A stretch of 64,000 nt of DNA. Origin: Leptospira soteropolitanensis. GTDB taxonomy: Bacteria; Spirochaetota; Leptospiria; Leptospirales; Leptospiraceae. This document shows, piece after piece, positions 42,736 through 51,169 of this stretch. Numbering within the stretch: position 1 is the first letter of the stretch; the number at the start of each line of letters is the position of its first letter. The notes under the pieces were generated by a model. It did no database searches. It was not told the DNA's origin and saw only the letters and a list, made by a program, of their open reading frames with translations. The translations under genes and the position numbers were made by a program. The stretch is from the NCBI RefSeq assembly GCF_026151655.1, contig NZ_JAMQPN010000009.1, positions 86,226 to 150,225 on the forward strand. Direction: 5' to 3'.

Positions 42736-43856
42736 ATCTTTAGATAAAAATATAAGACGGAAAAAATTCCATCTAAGATCGAAACGAGTATAATAGATCC
42801 AACTACCGCGGATGTAGTAGACTCACCAACAGCTCCCGCTCCCGATGCCGTTTTTAGACCTCGGTAACAACCGATGGAGGCTATGATCATTCCAAAAAAA
42901 TAAGATTTTAGAAGCCCACCTAAGATATCAGAAAGTCCTACTGCAATATTGACTTGGTTAATAAAAGTAATCAAGGGGAATCCAAAGCTAATGAGTACAA
43001 CGGCACCACCGATCAAACCAAACAAATTAAATACAATGGTTAATAGCGGTGTCATAAAAAGGGAAGCAACAAGCCTTGGGATGATTAGAAATTGTACGGG
43101 AGGAAGACCCATAGTAGTCAAAGCATCGATTTCTTCCGACACTTTCATGGTTCCGAGTTCCGCTGCAAAGGCTGACCCAGACCTTCCTGATAGAATAAAA
43201 GCTGTCATGAGTGGCCCAAGTTCACGAAACAAGGAAAGACCTACAAGATTTGCGACAAAGATTTCTGCTCCGAACCTCCGCATAGGAATGGCAGATTGGA
43301 AAGACATGATAAGCCCAAGTAAAAAACCAATCATAGCAATGATGGGAAAGGCATTCACACCCATCGATTCCGCAACTCGAAAGGTATCTTTCCAACGAAT
43401 TTTAGAAGGATGCAAAAAAGAACGCCAAAAAGAAACAGTAAGTTCCCCAGTAAAGGTAACTAAATATTTGAACTCTAACAATGAATCAATGGTCAATTTT
43501 CCGATTTTTTCGGACCGGCGAAGACTGTTTGCTAGAGTTTCTTTATTTTTTTTACTATCGTCATCTGCTATACTCAACCGGTATTTAAACTGATCACCTA
43601 ATCCACGCAATACGAAGGGAATTTTTCTGCCTTCGCACTCCAAACGAATGAGTTTAATAAAGGAAATTCCAGAAGTATCAGATTCCCCCAAATTGTTTGC
43701 CTGAACTATTACCGATCGAGGAGGATTTGTTTTTAGGATATTGATAAAAGCAGTCCAATCTTTGCCCGTTTCCGAAGCTGTGAGTACTGCCGGGAGGTGG
43801 ATCTCTAAGGTGCTACCTTCCCACAAAAAGGAGGATTGTCGTTGAATGGTGTCCAC
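42732..43856 (-). CDS. MlaE-type permease fused to an N-terminal STAS-like domain
   Basis: The 374-residue protein joins a STAS-like domain (about 1-110, with VIVQANNLGESDTSGISFIKLI) to a MlaE/YrbE permease (about 125-374: GVNAFPIIAMIGFLLGLIMSFQSA, FRELGPLMTAFILSGRSGSAFAAELGTMKVSEEIDALTTMG-type region). In E. coli the STAS partner is a separate protein, MlaB. Here it is fused to the permease. It is the first gene of the four-gene MCE operon. The start is GTG at 43854-43856. Confidence 0.9.
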   Translation of the reverse strand: MDTIQRQSSFLWEGSTLEIHLPAVLTASETGKDWTAFINILKTNPPRSVIVQANNLGESDTSGISFIKLIRLECEGRKIPFVLRGLGDQFKYRLSIADDDSKKNKETLANSLRRSEKIGKLTIDSLLEFKYLVTFTGELTVSFWRSFLHPSKIRWKDTFRVAESMGVNAFPIIAMIGFLLGLIMSFQSAIPMRRFGAEIFVANLVGLSLFRELGPLMTAFILSGRSGSAFAAELGTMKVSEEIDALTTMGLPPVQFLIIPRLVASLFMTPLLTIVFNLFGLIGGAVVLISFGFPLITFINQVNIAVGLSDILGGLLKSYFFGMIIASIGCYRGLKTASGAGAVGESTTSAVVGSIILVSILDGIFSVLYFYLKI

Positions 43857-43943
43857 GTCTCAAACGTAATTCTAAATGGGAAGGAACCTTAGGCAAGTGA
43901 TTTTATTTTACAATCCAATCGATCGAATAAAAGATGAACAAGA

Positions 43944-45032
43944 ATGTGGAATCTCACAAGTCATCTGATTGGATTTTCAGCCGGACTTTCTCTCCTATTT
44001 GCATGGGGTGAATTCATTAGAAACAAAAAGACTGGGCAAACTCAAATCCAAGGATTATTATTTCTCTTCGCCTCCCTATTCCAAGCTCACACTTTTCTTA
44101 CTGCCACTGGGCTTTACCAATTTTTTCCGCACCTATATCTAATACACTTACCCTTCACAGCTTGTATCGGTGCCCTACTCAAACGTTATTTTTCAGAACT
44201 TTGGGATGAAAGTCCCAATAGAAATCAATTTTCTTATTGGGAGTTACTCCCTGCAGTCATTGTCACGATACTACTTTTTCCATTTTATCTTTCTTCCGGA
44301 GCAGAGAAAATTGCGATTCACTCAAAATACCAAATAGAGGGAGTCCCACTAAAATTTCAAATCACCATTCTCATCGCTGTTTTACCCATATTTTATGCGG
44401 CATTTTACGTTTTCACGAACATGGCAAAATACATTCGCCTAGAAAGATTTAAAAAGTCAGCTCACCTTCGTTTGGTGGGAATCGTAGTTGGGATCGGAGC
44501 TTTTTCGAGCCTAGTAGGTGTTTATACTTTATTTTTCCACCAAAGGCATGGATTGGAACTAGTTTCTTTACTGATCGCATTCCTTCTCATCGGCATTTAT
44601 CTTTTGCGACAAAAAAGTCCAGAATTATGGGGAGAGGTCCAAAAGATTGTCATTGAAGAAAAAAAATACCAAACCTCGCAATTGGGAGGGTTCAATTTAG
44701 AGTCCTTACATAGCCAGTTGAAACATCTAATGGAAGTGGAGAGAATCTACCGAGACGAAAGTATCAATTTAGAAAAGTTGTCCATAGAAATGAAACTTTC
44801 GGAACACCAACTCTCAGAGTATTTAAACCTCCACCAAAAGAAAAATTTTTTTCAATTGGTCAATCATTACCGCATCAAAGAGGCCAAAGAATTGTTTGTT
44901 TCCCATCCAGAAAGGAACATACTCACGATTGCTTACGATGTGGGTTTCCCTTCCAAATCAACCTTCTATGATGCCTTCAAACGTGAAGTAGGTACAAGTC
45001 CTAGTGAATTCAGAAAGTCGCTAGGACTCTGA
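43944..45032 (+). CDS. Membrane-anchored AraC-family regulator
   Basis: The 362-residue protein has seven hydrophobic helices (about 1-225) followed by an AraC-type double helix-turn-helix (about 265-360: NLEKLSIEMKLSEHQLSEYLN, then NILTIAYDVGFPSKSTFYDAFKREVGTSPSEFRKSL). Membrane-anchored AraC regulators of this type are common in Leptospira. The next gene, 113 bases downstream, is a sterol-desaturase-family gene, and three copies of RRTCCGGWCG between the genes make it a likely direct target. Confidence 0.9.
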   Translation: MWNLTSHLIGFSAGLSLLFAWGEFIRNKKTGQTQIQGLLFLFASLFQAHTFLTATGLYQFFPHLYLIHLPFTACIGALLKRYFSELWDESPNRNQFSYWELLPAVIVTILLFPFYLSSGAEKIAIHSKYQIEGVPLKFQITILIAVLPIFYAAFYVFTNMAKYIRLERFKKSAHLRLVGIVVGIGAFSSLVGVYTLFFHQRHGLELVSLLIAFLLIGIYLLRQKSPELWGEVQKIVIEEKKYQTSQLGGFNLESLHSQLKHLMEVERIYRDESINLEKLSIEMKLSEHQLSEYLNLHQKKNFFQLVNHYRIKEAKELFVSHPERNILTIAYDVGFPSKSTFYDAFKREVGTSPSEFRKSLGL

Positions 45033-45086
45033 TCCGGACGGGTCCGGTCGGAACCATTTTTTATTCCGACTTTACCGATCCGGTCG
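45031..45086 (+). promoter_or_regulatory. Triplicate 10-bp repeats, candidate AraC operator
   Basis: GATCCGGACG (45031-45040), GGTCCGGTCG (45041-45050) and GATCCGGTCG (45077-45086) share RRTCCGGWCG. The first two are in tandem with a 10-bp period. The third overlaps the -35 position of a weak promoter with TAGAAT at 45107-45112, as expected for a class II activator site. The cognate regulator is inferred from position. Confidence 0.5.
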
Positions 45087-45145
45087 ATTTGCACTTTCCT
45101 TTTTGTTAGAATGGATTCATTCATAAGGTGTCTTTAGGAGAGTTT

Positions 45146-46009
45146 ATGTTCGGTGGACCAGTTCAGTGTGAATTAGTTTTAGATTGTGTTACCAAAATTG
45201 GTTTTGCGCAAGGAGTTTTGAATTTCCTTCGTTACTACCCGATTGCAGGACTTGCGTTTCTTTTATTCTATGTTTGGCGAAAAGATTTTTTCGAAACTTA
45301 TCGCATCCAAAAAGTATATCCTAAAATGGAAAAAGTTTGGAAAGAGTTTCGTCAATCAGCGGTGACACTGATTGTCTTTACTTTAGTTGCTGTGACTAAC
45401 ATTACATCTATGAAGGCAAAAATTGTTCCAAGTGCCGTTTACTTCGGACCTGTTTCCGGCCTGTCGGAGATCGGATATCTGTTTTTAAGTTTCCTCCTCA
45501 TTACCATCTGGCATGAAACTTGGTTTTATTGGATGCATAGATTTGCTCATATCAAAAAAGTTTACCCATATGTCCATTCAGAACACCACCAATCGGTAAA
45601 CCCTTCCCCACTTGCGGCCTACAGGTTCCAAGCAACAGAAGCATTTTTAGAAGCAATTTATATTGTTCCTTTTGTTATGTTTGTTCCCATCCATTTTTAT
45701 GTATTACTTTTTCATACATTCTACGCGATGATTCTCAATATTTGGTGGCATTTGGGTTACGAATTTTTTCCGAAAGGTTGGGTTTCTCACCCTATCACCA
45801 AGTGGATCAATACATCCACACACCATAACCTCCACCACCAAAAGTTCCAAGGGAACTACTCTCTTTATTTTAATGTATGGGACAGGCTCATGGGAACCAA
45901 CTTTCCTTACTATGAATCTTATTATGAAAAAGTCACAGAAGAAAGGGATAGAAAACGAAAAGAAGAAAAAAGGAATAAAAAAGTGGGAACCGAAGTTTTA
46001 GCTTCATAA
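45146..46009 (+). CDS. Sterol-desaturase/fatty-acid-hydroxylase family protein
   Basis: The 287-residue membrane protein has the histidine clusters HRFAH, HSEHHQ and HHNLHHQ of the family and four hydrophobic helices. WHETWFYWMHRFAHIKKVYPYVHSEHHQSVNPSPLAAYRF is close to C5-sterol-desaturase-like bacterial proteins. The ATG at 45146 follows TAGGAG at 45134-45139; the frame is open to a GTG at 45128. The C-terminus is lysine-rich. Probable control by the AraC protein encoded upstream. Confidence 0.85.
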   Translation: MFGGPVQCELVLDCVTKIGFAQGVLNFLRYYPIAGLAFLLFYVWRKDFFETYRIQKVYPKMEKVWKEFRQSAVTLIVFTLVAVTNITSMKAKIVPSAVYFGPVSGLSEIGYLFLSFLLITIWHETWFYWMHRFAHIKKVYPYVHSEHHQSVNPSPLAAYRFQATEAFLEAIYIVPFVMFVPIHFYVLLFHTFYAMILNIWWHLGYEFFPKGWVSHPITKWINTSTHHNLHHQKFQGNYSLYFNVWDRLMGTNFPYYESYYEKVTEERDRKRKEEKRNKKVGTEVLAS

Positions 46010-46019
46010 ACGAATTTGG

Positions 46020-46049
46020 GGGTCATCTGCGGCATACGAAAGATGACCC
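46020..46049 (+). terminator. Terminator-like hairpin after the desaturase gene
   Basis: GGGTCATCT (46020-46028) pairs with AGATGACCC (46041-46049) around a 12-base loop, just after the desaturase stop at 46009. Only a short TT follows, so it may need another factor. From 46050 to 46631 there is no clear gene apart from the remnant at 46275-46466. Confidence 0.55.
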
Positions 46050-46274
46050 TTAGTTGGAAAGTCTTCCTATTTTCCCATCTTCTATCTAGTTCGAGATACT
46101 AATCATTAGTTTTTCTTTAAATCTAGAAATTCAATTTTACAGTAAATTTCTATTCGAGAATATTAATGCAATTATATCATTGCGAGATTTATTTGACATT
46201 AGAATGGGTAGCGAACAGCTTTTGTTTGGTAAGTTAAATACAACTCACCCCTCAAGTAGCACTACATTTACTGA

Positions 46275-46466
46275 CAACATGAAGTTACCTATTCATTCGC
46301 AAGTTTCGAAAAGTTAAAAACCTTTTTAATTAGCTACAAACCAGATTTCCCAAAACTAACATTTATTCGATATGAAGCGTTAATCGAATACTCTAACGGT
46401 GATCAAATTAAACTCGATTTTAAGAGAAATGAAGATTTTCTTGAATTCTTAGAAAAATTTCATTAG
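46275..46466 (+). pseudogene. Possible C-terminal remnant of a small gene
   Basis: In the gene-poor stretch 46050-46631 the frame from 46275 to the TAG at 46464-46466 reads as plausible protein (KLKTFLISYKPDFPKLTFIR, then IEYSNGDQIKLDFKR), but has no start codon and no ribosome site, and it is cut at a TGA at 46272-46274. No family recognised. It may be the end of a decayed gene or a chance open frame. Confidence 0.3.
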
Positions 46467-46631
46467 TTTATTTATCATTATACAAAACTTTGATGAACGA
46501 ATCCTAACTGAGAACTAACTGAAACAAAAAAGTAGCGGAATTTGCTAAAAAAGGATCAAATTTCACTTTAACTTTTTTTCCTCCATGTCCCCTTTTTCGA
46601 CCTGGAAACGTTAATCCAATGGGGTAAAAAA

Positions 46632-46988
46632 ATGAAGGAATTCACTTTAATTTTTAGAAATAGCAACCAAGAGGGCGAAAGGCCTTCTCCTGAACAAATG
46701 CAAGGAATTTTACAAGAATGGATGTCTTGGATGACTAACTTATCCGCAAAAGAACAGTTAGCTGATAAAGGAAACCGCTTAGCAATCTCCGAGGCAAAAA
46801 CAGTCCACCCAGGCCATTTGGTTACAGATGGTCCATACACAGAGATTAAAGAATTCATAAATGGCTACATTGTTGTCAGTGCAAAAACTATTAGTGATGC
46901 CGTTGAAATTGCCAAAGGTTGTCCCATTTTAAAAATAGGAGGAAATGTAGAAGTTAGAAAAGTTGTAACTCCTGATGACCAAAGCTGA
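46632..46988 (+). CDS. YCII-related (DGPF) domain protein
   Basis: The 118-residue protein is the YciI/DGPF family fold, with MKEFTLIFRN at the start and the signature VTDGPYTEIKEFINGYIVVSA, where DGP-F/Y is the family's namesake. Proteins of this type are routinely encoded beside ECF sigma factors, as here: the sigma gene begins 13 bases downstream. The ligand is unknown. Confidence 0.88.
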   Translation: MKEFTLIFRNSNQEGERPSPEQMQGILQEWMSWMTNLSAKEQLADKGNRLAISEAKTVHPGHLVTDGPYTEIKEFINGYIVVSAKTISDAVEIAKGCPILKIGGNVEVRKVVTPDDQS

Positions 46989-47001
46989 GAAAGGAACTAC
47001 A

Positions 47002-48228
47002 ATGATTTCTGATTTGTTTCGAAGAGAACAAGTCAAAATGACGGCTGTTTTATGCCGTCATTTTGGAATCAAAGACCTTGATTTTGTGGAAGATATAATT
47101 GCCGAAACATTCCTTCGGGCGACCGAAGTATGGCCACATTCAGGAATTCCAGAAAATCCATCCGGTTGGCTATACACAGTCGCAAAAAATATAGCAAAAG
47201 ACAGTTTTAGGAAAAAAGCTAGTGAGACAAAAAAGTTTAAAACTCTTTTAGATTCAAATCCCCAAGAAACCGTAGAGCTCAGTTTTAACGAACACGTTAT
47301 CGTAGATAGCCACCTAGCAATGATATTTGCAGTTTGCGAAAATACACTTTCTCCCAAGGGAAAAATTTGCCTTAGTTTACAAATTCTCTGTGGACTGAGT
47401 GTAGAAGAAATCGCTTTTGCTCTCCAATCAAATAAAGAAGCAGTTAAAAAAATTTTGTTTCGTGCAAGGGAACAACTGCGTGAATCCAATTTTGAAATCA
47501 AATATTTATCTTCCAAAGAAATCCAACAAAGAATGGATTCTGTCCTTTTAACCGTTTATCTTTTGTTTAATGAAGGTTACGCATCAAAAACAAAAAACTC
47601 TGTCATTCGTACCGATCTAATAAAACAAGCAATGAATCTAGGTCTTTCTCTTTTGGAAACAAAACCGGCAAGAACACCGGAACTTTTGGCACTCATGTCA
47701 TTATTTTGTTTCCAAGCTTCCAGGTTAGACTCCCGAATGAGTGCAGAAGGTTCTGTAGTGGTTTTCGAAGACCAAGATAAATCCAAATGGGATCAAAACT
47801 TAATCCATAAAGGAAACGAATATTTTTTAGAAGCCTTTAGTACCCCATCTAGATCCAGGTATCATTACGAAGCAGCCATTGCTTACTGGCATACTCAGGA
47901 AGATTCCTTGGAAAAATGGAAATATATACTAAATATTTATGATAATTTTTCGAAAAGTTTCGATTCTCCAGCTGTTTCTCTGAACAGAGTGTTCGCTTAT
48001 TCTAAAGTATATGGGAATCCAAAAGCCTTAGAAGAGATAAAAAGCTATTCTTATGAAGAAAGTCGTGACTATCATTCTCTTATAGGTTATTTATACACAA
48101 ACTCCAACAAAAATTTGGCTTCCCTTCATTATCAAAAGGCAATTCAAAAAACGAAATCCAAAAAAGAAATCGCAGTATTAGAGAAAAAGATCAAAGAATT
48201 AAATTTAAAGGAAAAGGTTTCATTATGA
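47002..48228 (+). CDS. ECF sigma factor with C-terminal helical domain (YciI-associated group)
   Basis: The 408-residue protein has sigma region 2 (VEDIIAETFLRATEVWPHSGIPENPSGWLYTVAKNIAKD) and region 4 (LSLQILCGLSVEEIAFALQSN, KKILFRAREQL), then a long tail (about 180-408: TVYLLFNEGYAS, SVIRTDLIKQAMNLG, SRYHYEAAIAYWHTQ) typical of the ECF group linked to YciI/DGPF proteins. The tail may control sigma activity, as no anti-sigma gene is seen. ATG at 47002 is preceded by AAAGGA; an upstream ATG at 46975 lies inside the YciI gene. Confidence 0.9.
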   Translation: MISDLFRREQVKMTAVLCRHFGIKDLDFVEDIIAETFLRATEVWPHSGIPENPSGWLYTVAKNIAKDSFRKKASETKKFKTLLDSNPQETVELSFNEHVIVDSHLAMIFAVCENTLSPKGKICLSLQILCGLSVEEIAFALQSNKEAVKKILFRAREQLRESNFEIKYLSSKEIQQRMDSVLLTVYLLFNEGYASKTKNSVIRTDLIKQAMNLGLSLLETKPARTPELLALMSLFCFQASRLDSRMSAEGSVVVFEDQDKSKWDQNLIHKGNEYFLEAFSTPSRSRYHYEAAIAYWHTQEDSLEKWKYILNIYDNFSKSFDSPAVSLNRVFAYSKVYGNPKALEEIKSYSYEESRDYHSLIGYLYTNSNKNLASLHYQKAIQKTKSKKEIAVLEKKIKELNLKEKVSL

Positions 48229-49076
48229 TTTATCATCTACAAGATAAAGTAGTCCTCATCACCGGTGCTTCTGGAGGAATTGGAGCGTCCTGCGCAAGAG
48301 AACTCTACAAATTAGGTGCCAAACTTGTATTAACGGATTTATCTCAAAAAGCGTTAGATACATTGGCAGCTGAGTTTGCAAAAGAACGAGTTTTAGCAAT
48401 GGCAATGGATGTAACTGATTGGAAATCCATAAAAAAAGTAACGAACATCGCCCTTTCCACTTTTGGGAAAATTGATATTGTGTTTGCCAATGCTGGAATT
48501 TCATGGAAAGAGTCAGCTTATACTGTTTTTAATTGTGATGAATCTGAATTCAAAAAAATTCTGGAAGTGGATTTACTTGGTGTTTGGCGCACTATCAAAT
48601 CCACTTTGCCAGAAGTAGTCAAAAACAAAGGCCAAGTGGTAGTTACATCTTCTATTTATGCTTTCACAAATGGAATGTGTAATGCACCGTATGCCACCTC
48701 CAAAGCAGGGATAGAAATGTTAGCACGTTCTCTTCGGGCAGAGCTTGCTGGAAAATCTGCAAGTGCCAGTGTATTGTATCCTGGTTGGATTACTACCCCT
48801 CTGACAGAGGGTGTTTTTGGAGGAGACAGTTTAACAACAAAAATGCGAGAAATTGGATTTCCTCCCATTTTAAGAAACACCATCTCACCGGAGAAAGTAG
48901 CAAAGGCATTGGTAAAGGGACTTCAGCATAGAAAGCCAAGAATCATTGTTCCAGCGCGCTGGGTCCCCATCCAACTTTTCCGCGGAATCGTAGGCATTTT
49001 TTCTGATTGGTTTCTCGCCAACCATACAAGAATCCAATCAATGCTTCTCGAATTAGAAGATAGAACCAAAAAATAA
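48225..49076 (+). CDS. Short-chain dehydrogenase/reductase
   Basis: The 283-residue NAD(P)-dependent enzyme has TGASGGIGASCARE near the N-terminus, a DVTD motif, NAGISW, the catalytic Ser in SSIYAF, and YxxxK in YATSKAG. A C-terminal tail of about 60 residues contains a hydrophobic segment. It starts in an ATGA overlap with the ECF sigma gene, so its product may act in the response controlled by that sigma factor. Substrate unknown. Confidence 0.9.
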   Translation: MIYHLQDKVVLITGASGGIGASCARELYKLGAKLVLTDLSQKALDTLAAEFAKERVLAMAMDVTDWKSIKKVTNIALSTFGKIDIVFANAGISWKESAYTVFNCDESEFKKILEVDLLGVWRTIKSTLPEVVKNKGQVVVTSSIYAFTNGMCNAPYATSKAGIEMLARSLRAELAGKSASASVLYPGWITTPLTEGVFGGDSLTTKMREIGFPPILRNTISPEKVAKALVKGLQHRKPRIIVPARWVPIQLFRGIVGIFSDWFLANHTRIQSMLLELEDRTKK

Positions 49077-49120
49077 AAATCCATTTGCCATAGAGTTATT
49101 ACAATATGGAAAAGTGGTTT

Positions 49121-49230
49121 TAGATCCCTACCTTGCGGCAGGGATCGAGCGGAAATCCTTCGGATTGGAGGGAGAGCCCGACCCAGCAAACAAACCAGTT
49201 TGGTTTTAGAAATACTTGGGGCCGCCCCAA
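49121..49230 (+). repeat. Structured intergenic element upstream of flgB
   Basis: The element starts with a perfect hairpin GATCCCT (49123-49129) / AGGGATC (49140-49146), continues with a second, AATCC-TTC-GGATT (49154-49166), a GAGCGG...GAGAGCCCGACCC block, and ends with TTGGGG-CCG-CCCCAA (49216-49230). The order of blocks is like a structured repeat I recall from other bacterial genomes. It lies between the SDR gene and flgB. Confidence 0.5.
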
Positions 49231-49310
49231 AAAAATCATTAGGAAGCGACATAAAATACTTTAGGAGGAAGAAAAACCGGCCGAAGGGGAATGTAGAGAG
49301 GAAGAGAAAT

Positions 49311-49742
49311 ATGTTTGAAGCAACACATTTCATGAAAACTCAAGACCTTTTGGAGCGTGGCCTCGGTGCGGCGACCCAAAGGCGAAAAGTGATTACCGAT
49401 AATATTGCCAATGCCGATGTACCCAACTTCAAACGTTCAGAAGTGGTATTTGAATCGATGCTGAAACGGGCCATTGAATCAGAGAAAATCGAAAAGGACA
49501 AAGCAGTTCCAACAAAAATCACAAACGACCGCCATATTGAATTTTTTAAACCTCTCGATTACCGTGATGCTAAACCCAAAACCAACCTAGATTATCTCAC
49601 AACGATGAGACCTGACGGGAACAACGTAGACATTGAAAAAGAAGTGGTTGATGCCAACCAAAACCAAATGAGTTACAGCCTTATGATTGATAGACTCAAC
49701 CAAAATAACCGTCTTCTCAACATTGTGATGAGAACCAACTAA
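49311..49742 (+). CDS. flgB: Flagellar proximal rod protein FlgB
   Basis: The 143-residue rod protein starts MFEATHFMKTQDLLERGL, with the conserved RRKVITDNIANADVPNFKRSEV segment in the N-terminal rod domain and MSYSLMIDRLNQNNRLLNIVM at the C-terminal helix. The ATG at 49311 has GAGGAAGAG upstream; the longer open frame from 49200 begins in an intergenic repeat. It is the first gene of a flgB-flgC-fliE operon and forms the inner rod of the periplasmic flagellum. Confidence 0.95.
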   Translation: MFEATHFMKTQDLLERGLGAATQRRKVITDNIANADVPNFKRSEVVFESMLKRAIESEKIEKDKAVPTKITNDRHIEFFKPLDYRDAKPKTNLDYLTTMRPDGNNVDIEKEVVDANQNQMSYSLMIDRLNQNNRLLNIVMRTN

Positions 49743-49752
49743 GGAGTAATTT

Positions 49753-50214
49753 ATGGGAATGTTTGATTCCATTAATATATCAGCGACTGGTCTTTCGGCG
49801 CAAAGACTCAGAATGGATGTTATTTCAAATAACATCGCTAACTCGACCACTACGAGAAATACCAATGGTGATGGGCCTTTTCGACGGGACCGCGTTATCC
49901 TAACACCGATTAACTTACGTACGAATTGGAAAAGTCCAGTATATCCATTTGGTGTCGCACCAGGAGAAGGAAAAGGGGTGAAGGTGATGAAAATCGAAAA
50001 GGACATGAGTCCACTTCGTTTGACTTACGACCCAACCCACCCAGATGCCATCCAAACGGGACCCAAAAAAGGTTATGTGGAACTTCCGAACATCAATATC
50101 GTCACGGAGATGACGGATATGATCTCTGCATCCCGTTCTTATGAGGCCAACGTACAACTCATCAATGGATCGAAAGCCATGATGAACAAGGCTATGGAGA
50201 TTGGGCGGGCTTAA
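49753..50214 (+). CDS. flgC: Flagellar proximal rod protein FlgC
   Basis: The 153-residue protein has the N-terminal rod signature MFDSINISATGLSAQRLRMDVISNNIANSTTTR and the C-terminal IVTEMTDMISASRSYEANVQLINGSKAMMNKAMEIG-type helix. AAGGAG lies upstream of the ATG. It is ten bases after flgB and belongs to the proximal rod. Confidence 0.96.
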   Translation: MGMFDSINISATGLSAQRLRMDVISNNIANSTTTRNTNGDGPFRRDRVILTPINLRTNWKSPVYPFGVAPGEGKGVKVMKIEKDMSPLRLTYDPTHPDAIQTGPKKGYVELPNINIVTEMTDMISASRSYEANVQLINGSKAMMNKAMEIGRA

Positions 50215-50312
50215 TGGCCGACCCATCCGTCTTTTTTCCATTTTTTTAATGAGACATAATTTTTTTATTTAGGTTTTCTAGATTTTGTCGATATTTTGAG
50301 TGAGGAAAGACC

Positions 50313-50678
50313 ATGTCCATTGATCGTATTTCAAACATCAGTTCCCAAACTTACAAACCACATTCCCTACTCCCACAAGGTGATCAGGTAGGAATCTTTC
50401 GCTCCAATGAACGCCATTACGGTAAAACCAATGAAGCCAAATCTCCGGATGAAGTTGCTGGAACTTTTGGCGATGCATTGAAAAAAGCATTCGAACAAGT
50501 GAATGACCAACAAGTCGAAGCAGATGAACTCACTCAAAAAATAGTTTTTGATCCAAATTCCGTGGAACTTCATGATGTGATGATTGCGGCAGAAAAAGCT
50601 AGGATCTCTTTGACATTTGCAAAAACAATGTCCGATGGATTTGTAAGAGCTTACAGAGAACTCACTACTCTTAGATAA
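50313..50678 (+). CDS. fliE: Flagellar hook-basal body complex protein FliE
   Basis: The 121-residue protein joins the MS ring to the rod. The C-terminal region is conserved: FGDALKKAFEQVNDQQVEADELTQKIVFD-type region and VELHDVMIAAEKARISLTFAKTMSDGFVRAYRELT. The N-terminal 45 residues are variable and longer than in E. coli. GAGGAAAG precedes the ATG. It is the last gene of the operon; fliF, usually next, is at 60277. Confidence 0.92.
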   Translation: MSIDRISNISSQTYKPHSLLPQGDQVGIFRSNERHYGKTNEAKSPDEVAGTFGDALKKAFEQVNDQQVEADELTQKIVFDPNSVELHDVMIAAEKARISLTFAKTMSDGFVRAYRELTTLR

Positions 50679-50686
50679 AAACTAAG

Positions 50687-51169
50687 TTATAAAGTAGGGC
50701 GACCAAACACGCGCTCTACGGCCTCATACCGAATTTCAATTTTATCATTGGGACCCACACGAATCCCTCGTTTCATTTGGATTCCATCCATTTTTTCGTC
50801 ATTCACATACACTACCCAACCTTCTGACCAAGAATTTGATTTTCCATTCACTTCCATAATTTCTTCGGTTCTGTTGGTAGAAATAAAACGCATAGATGGA
50901 TCTTCTTTTTTGGACAAATCAGCAAGAATCATAAGCAAATCCTTTGATTCAAACAAAGAAGAAGGAATCCGCTTTGTTTCCTCGTATTCATCTGAGATAA
51001 AATGAATTTGAATTACTGGTTCTTTAGAAGTTTTGGATTTAGTTAGCAGTGCACATTGAAGTGTAAACAAAACTAAAACAGAAATTATGGAAAAGAAAAA
51101 TAGGCGCCGGCAGCTTAATAATATTTGTTGCAAGAAGTTACACTTTGGATTGTTTCTTTTCAAAGGCAT
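50687..51169 (-). CDS. DUF4430-like putative lipoprotein
   Basis: The 160-residue product has a hydrophobic N-terminal segment ending in TLQC, a plausible lipobox, and a C-terminal domain like the transcobalamin-C/DUF4430 fold: NSWSEGWVVYVNDEKM, then GIRVGPNDKIEIRYEAVER. The ligand is unknown. It overlaps the end of the MBL-fold gene by 32 bases and is the last gene of the minus-strand island. The N-terminus upstream of the hydrophobic stretch is uncertain. Confidence 0.65.
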   Translation of the reverse strand: MPLKRNNPKCNFLQQILLSCRRLFFFSIISVLVLFTLQCALLTKSKTSKEPVIQIHFISDEYEETKRIPSSLFESKDLLMILADLSKKEDPSMRFISTNRTEEIMEVNGKSNSWSEGWVVYVNDEKMDGIQMKRGIRVGPNDKIEIRYEAVERVFGRPTL

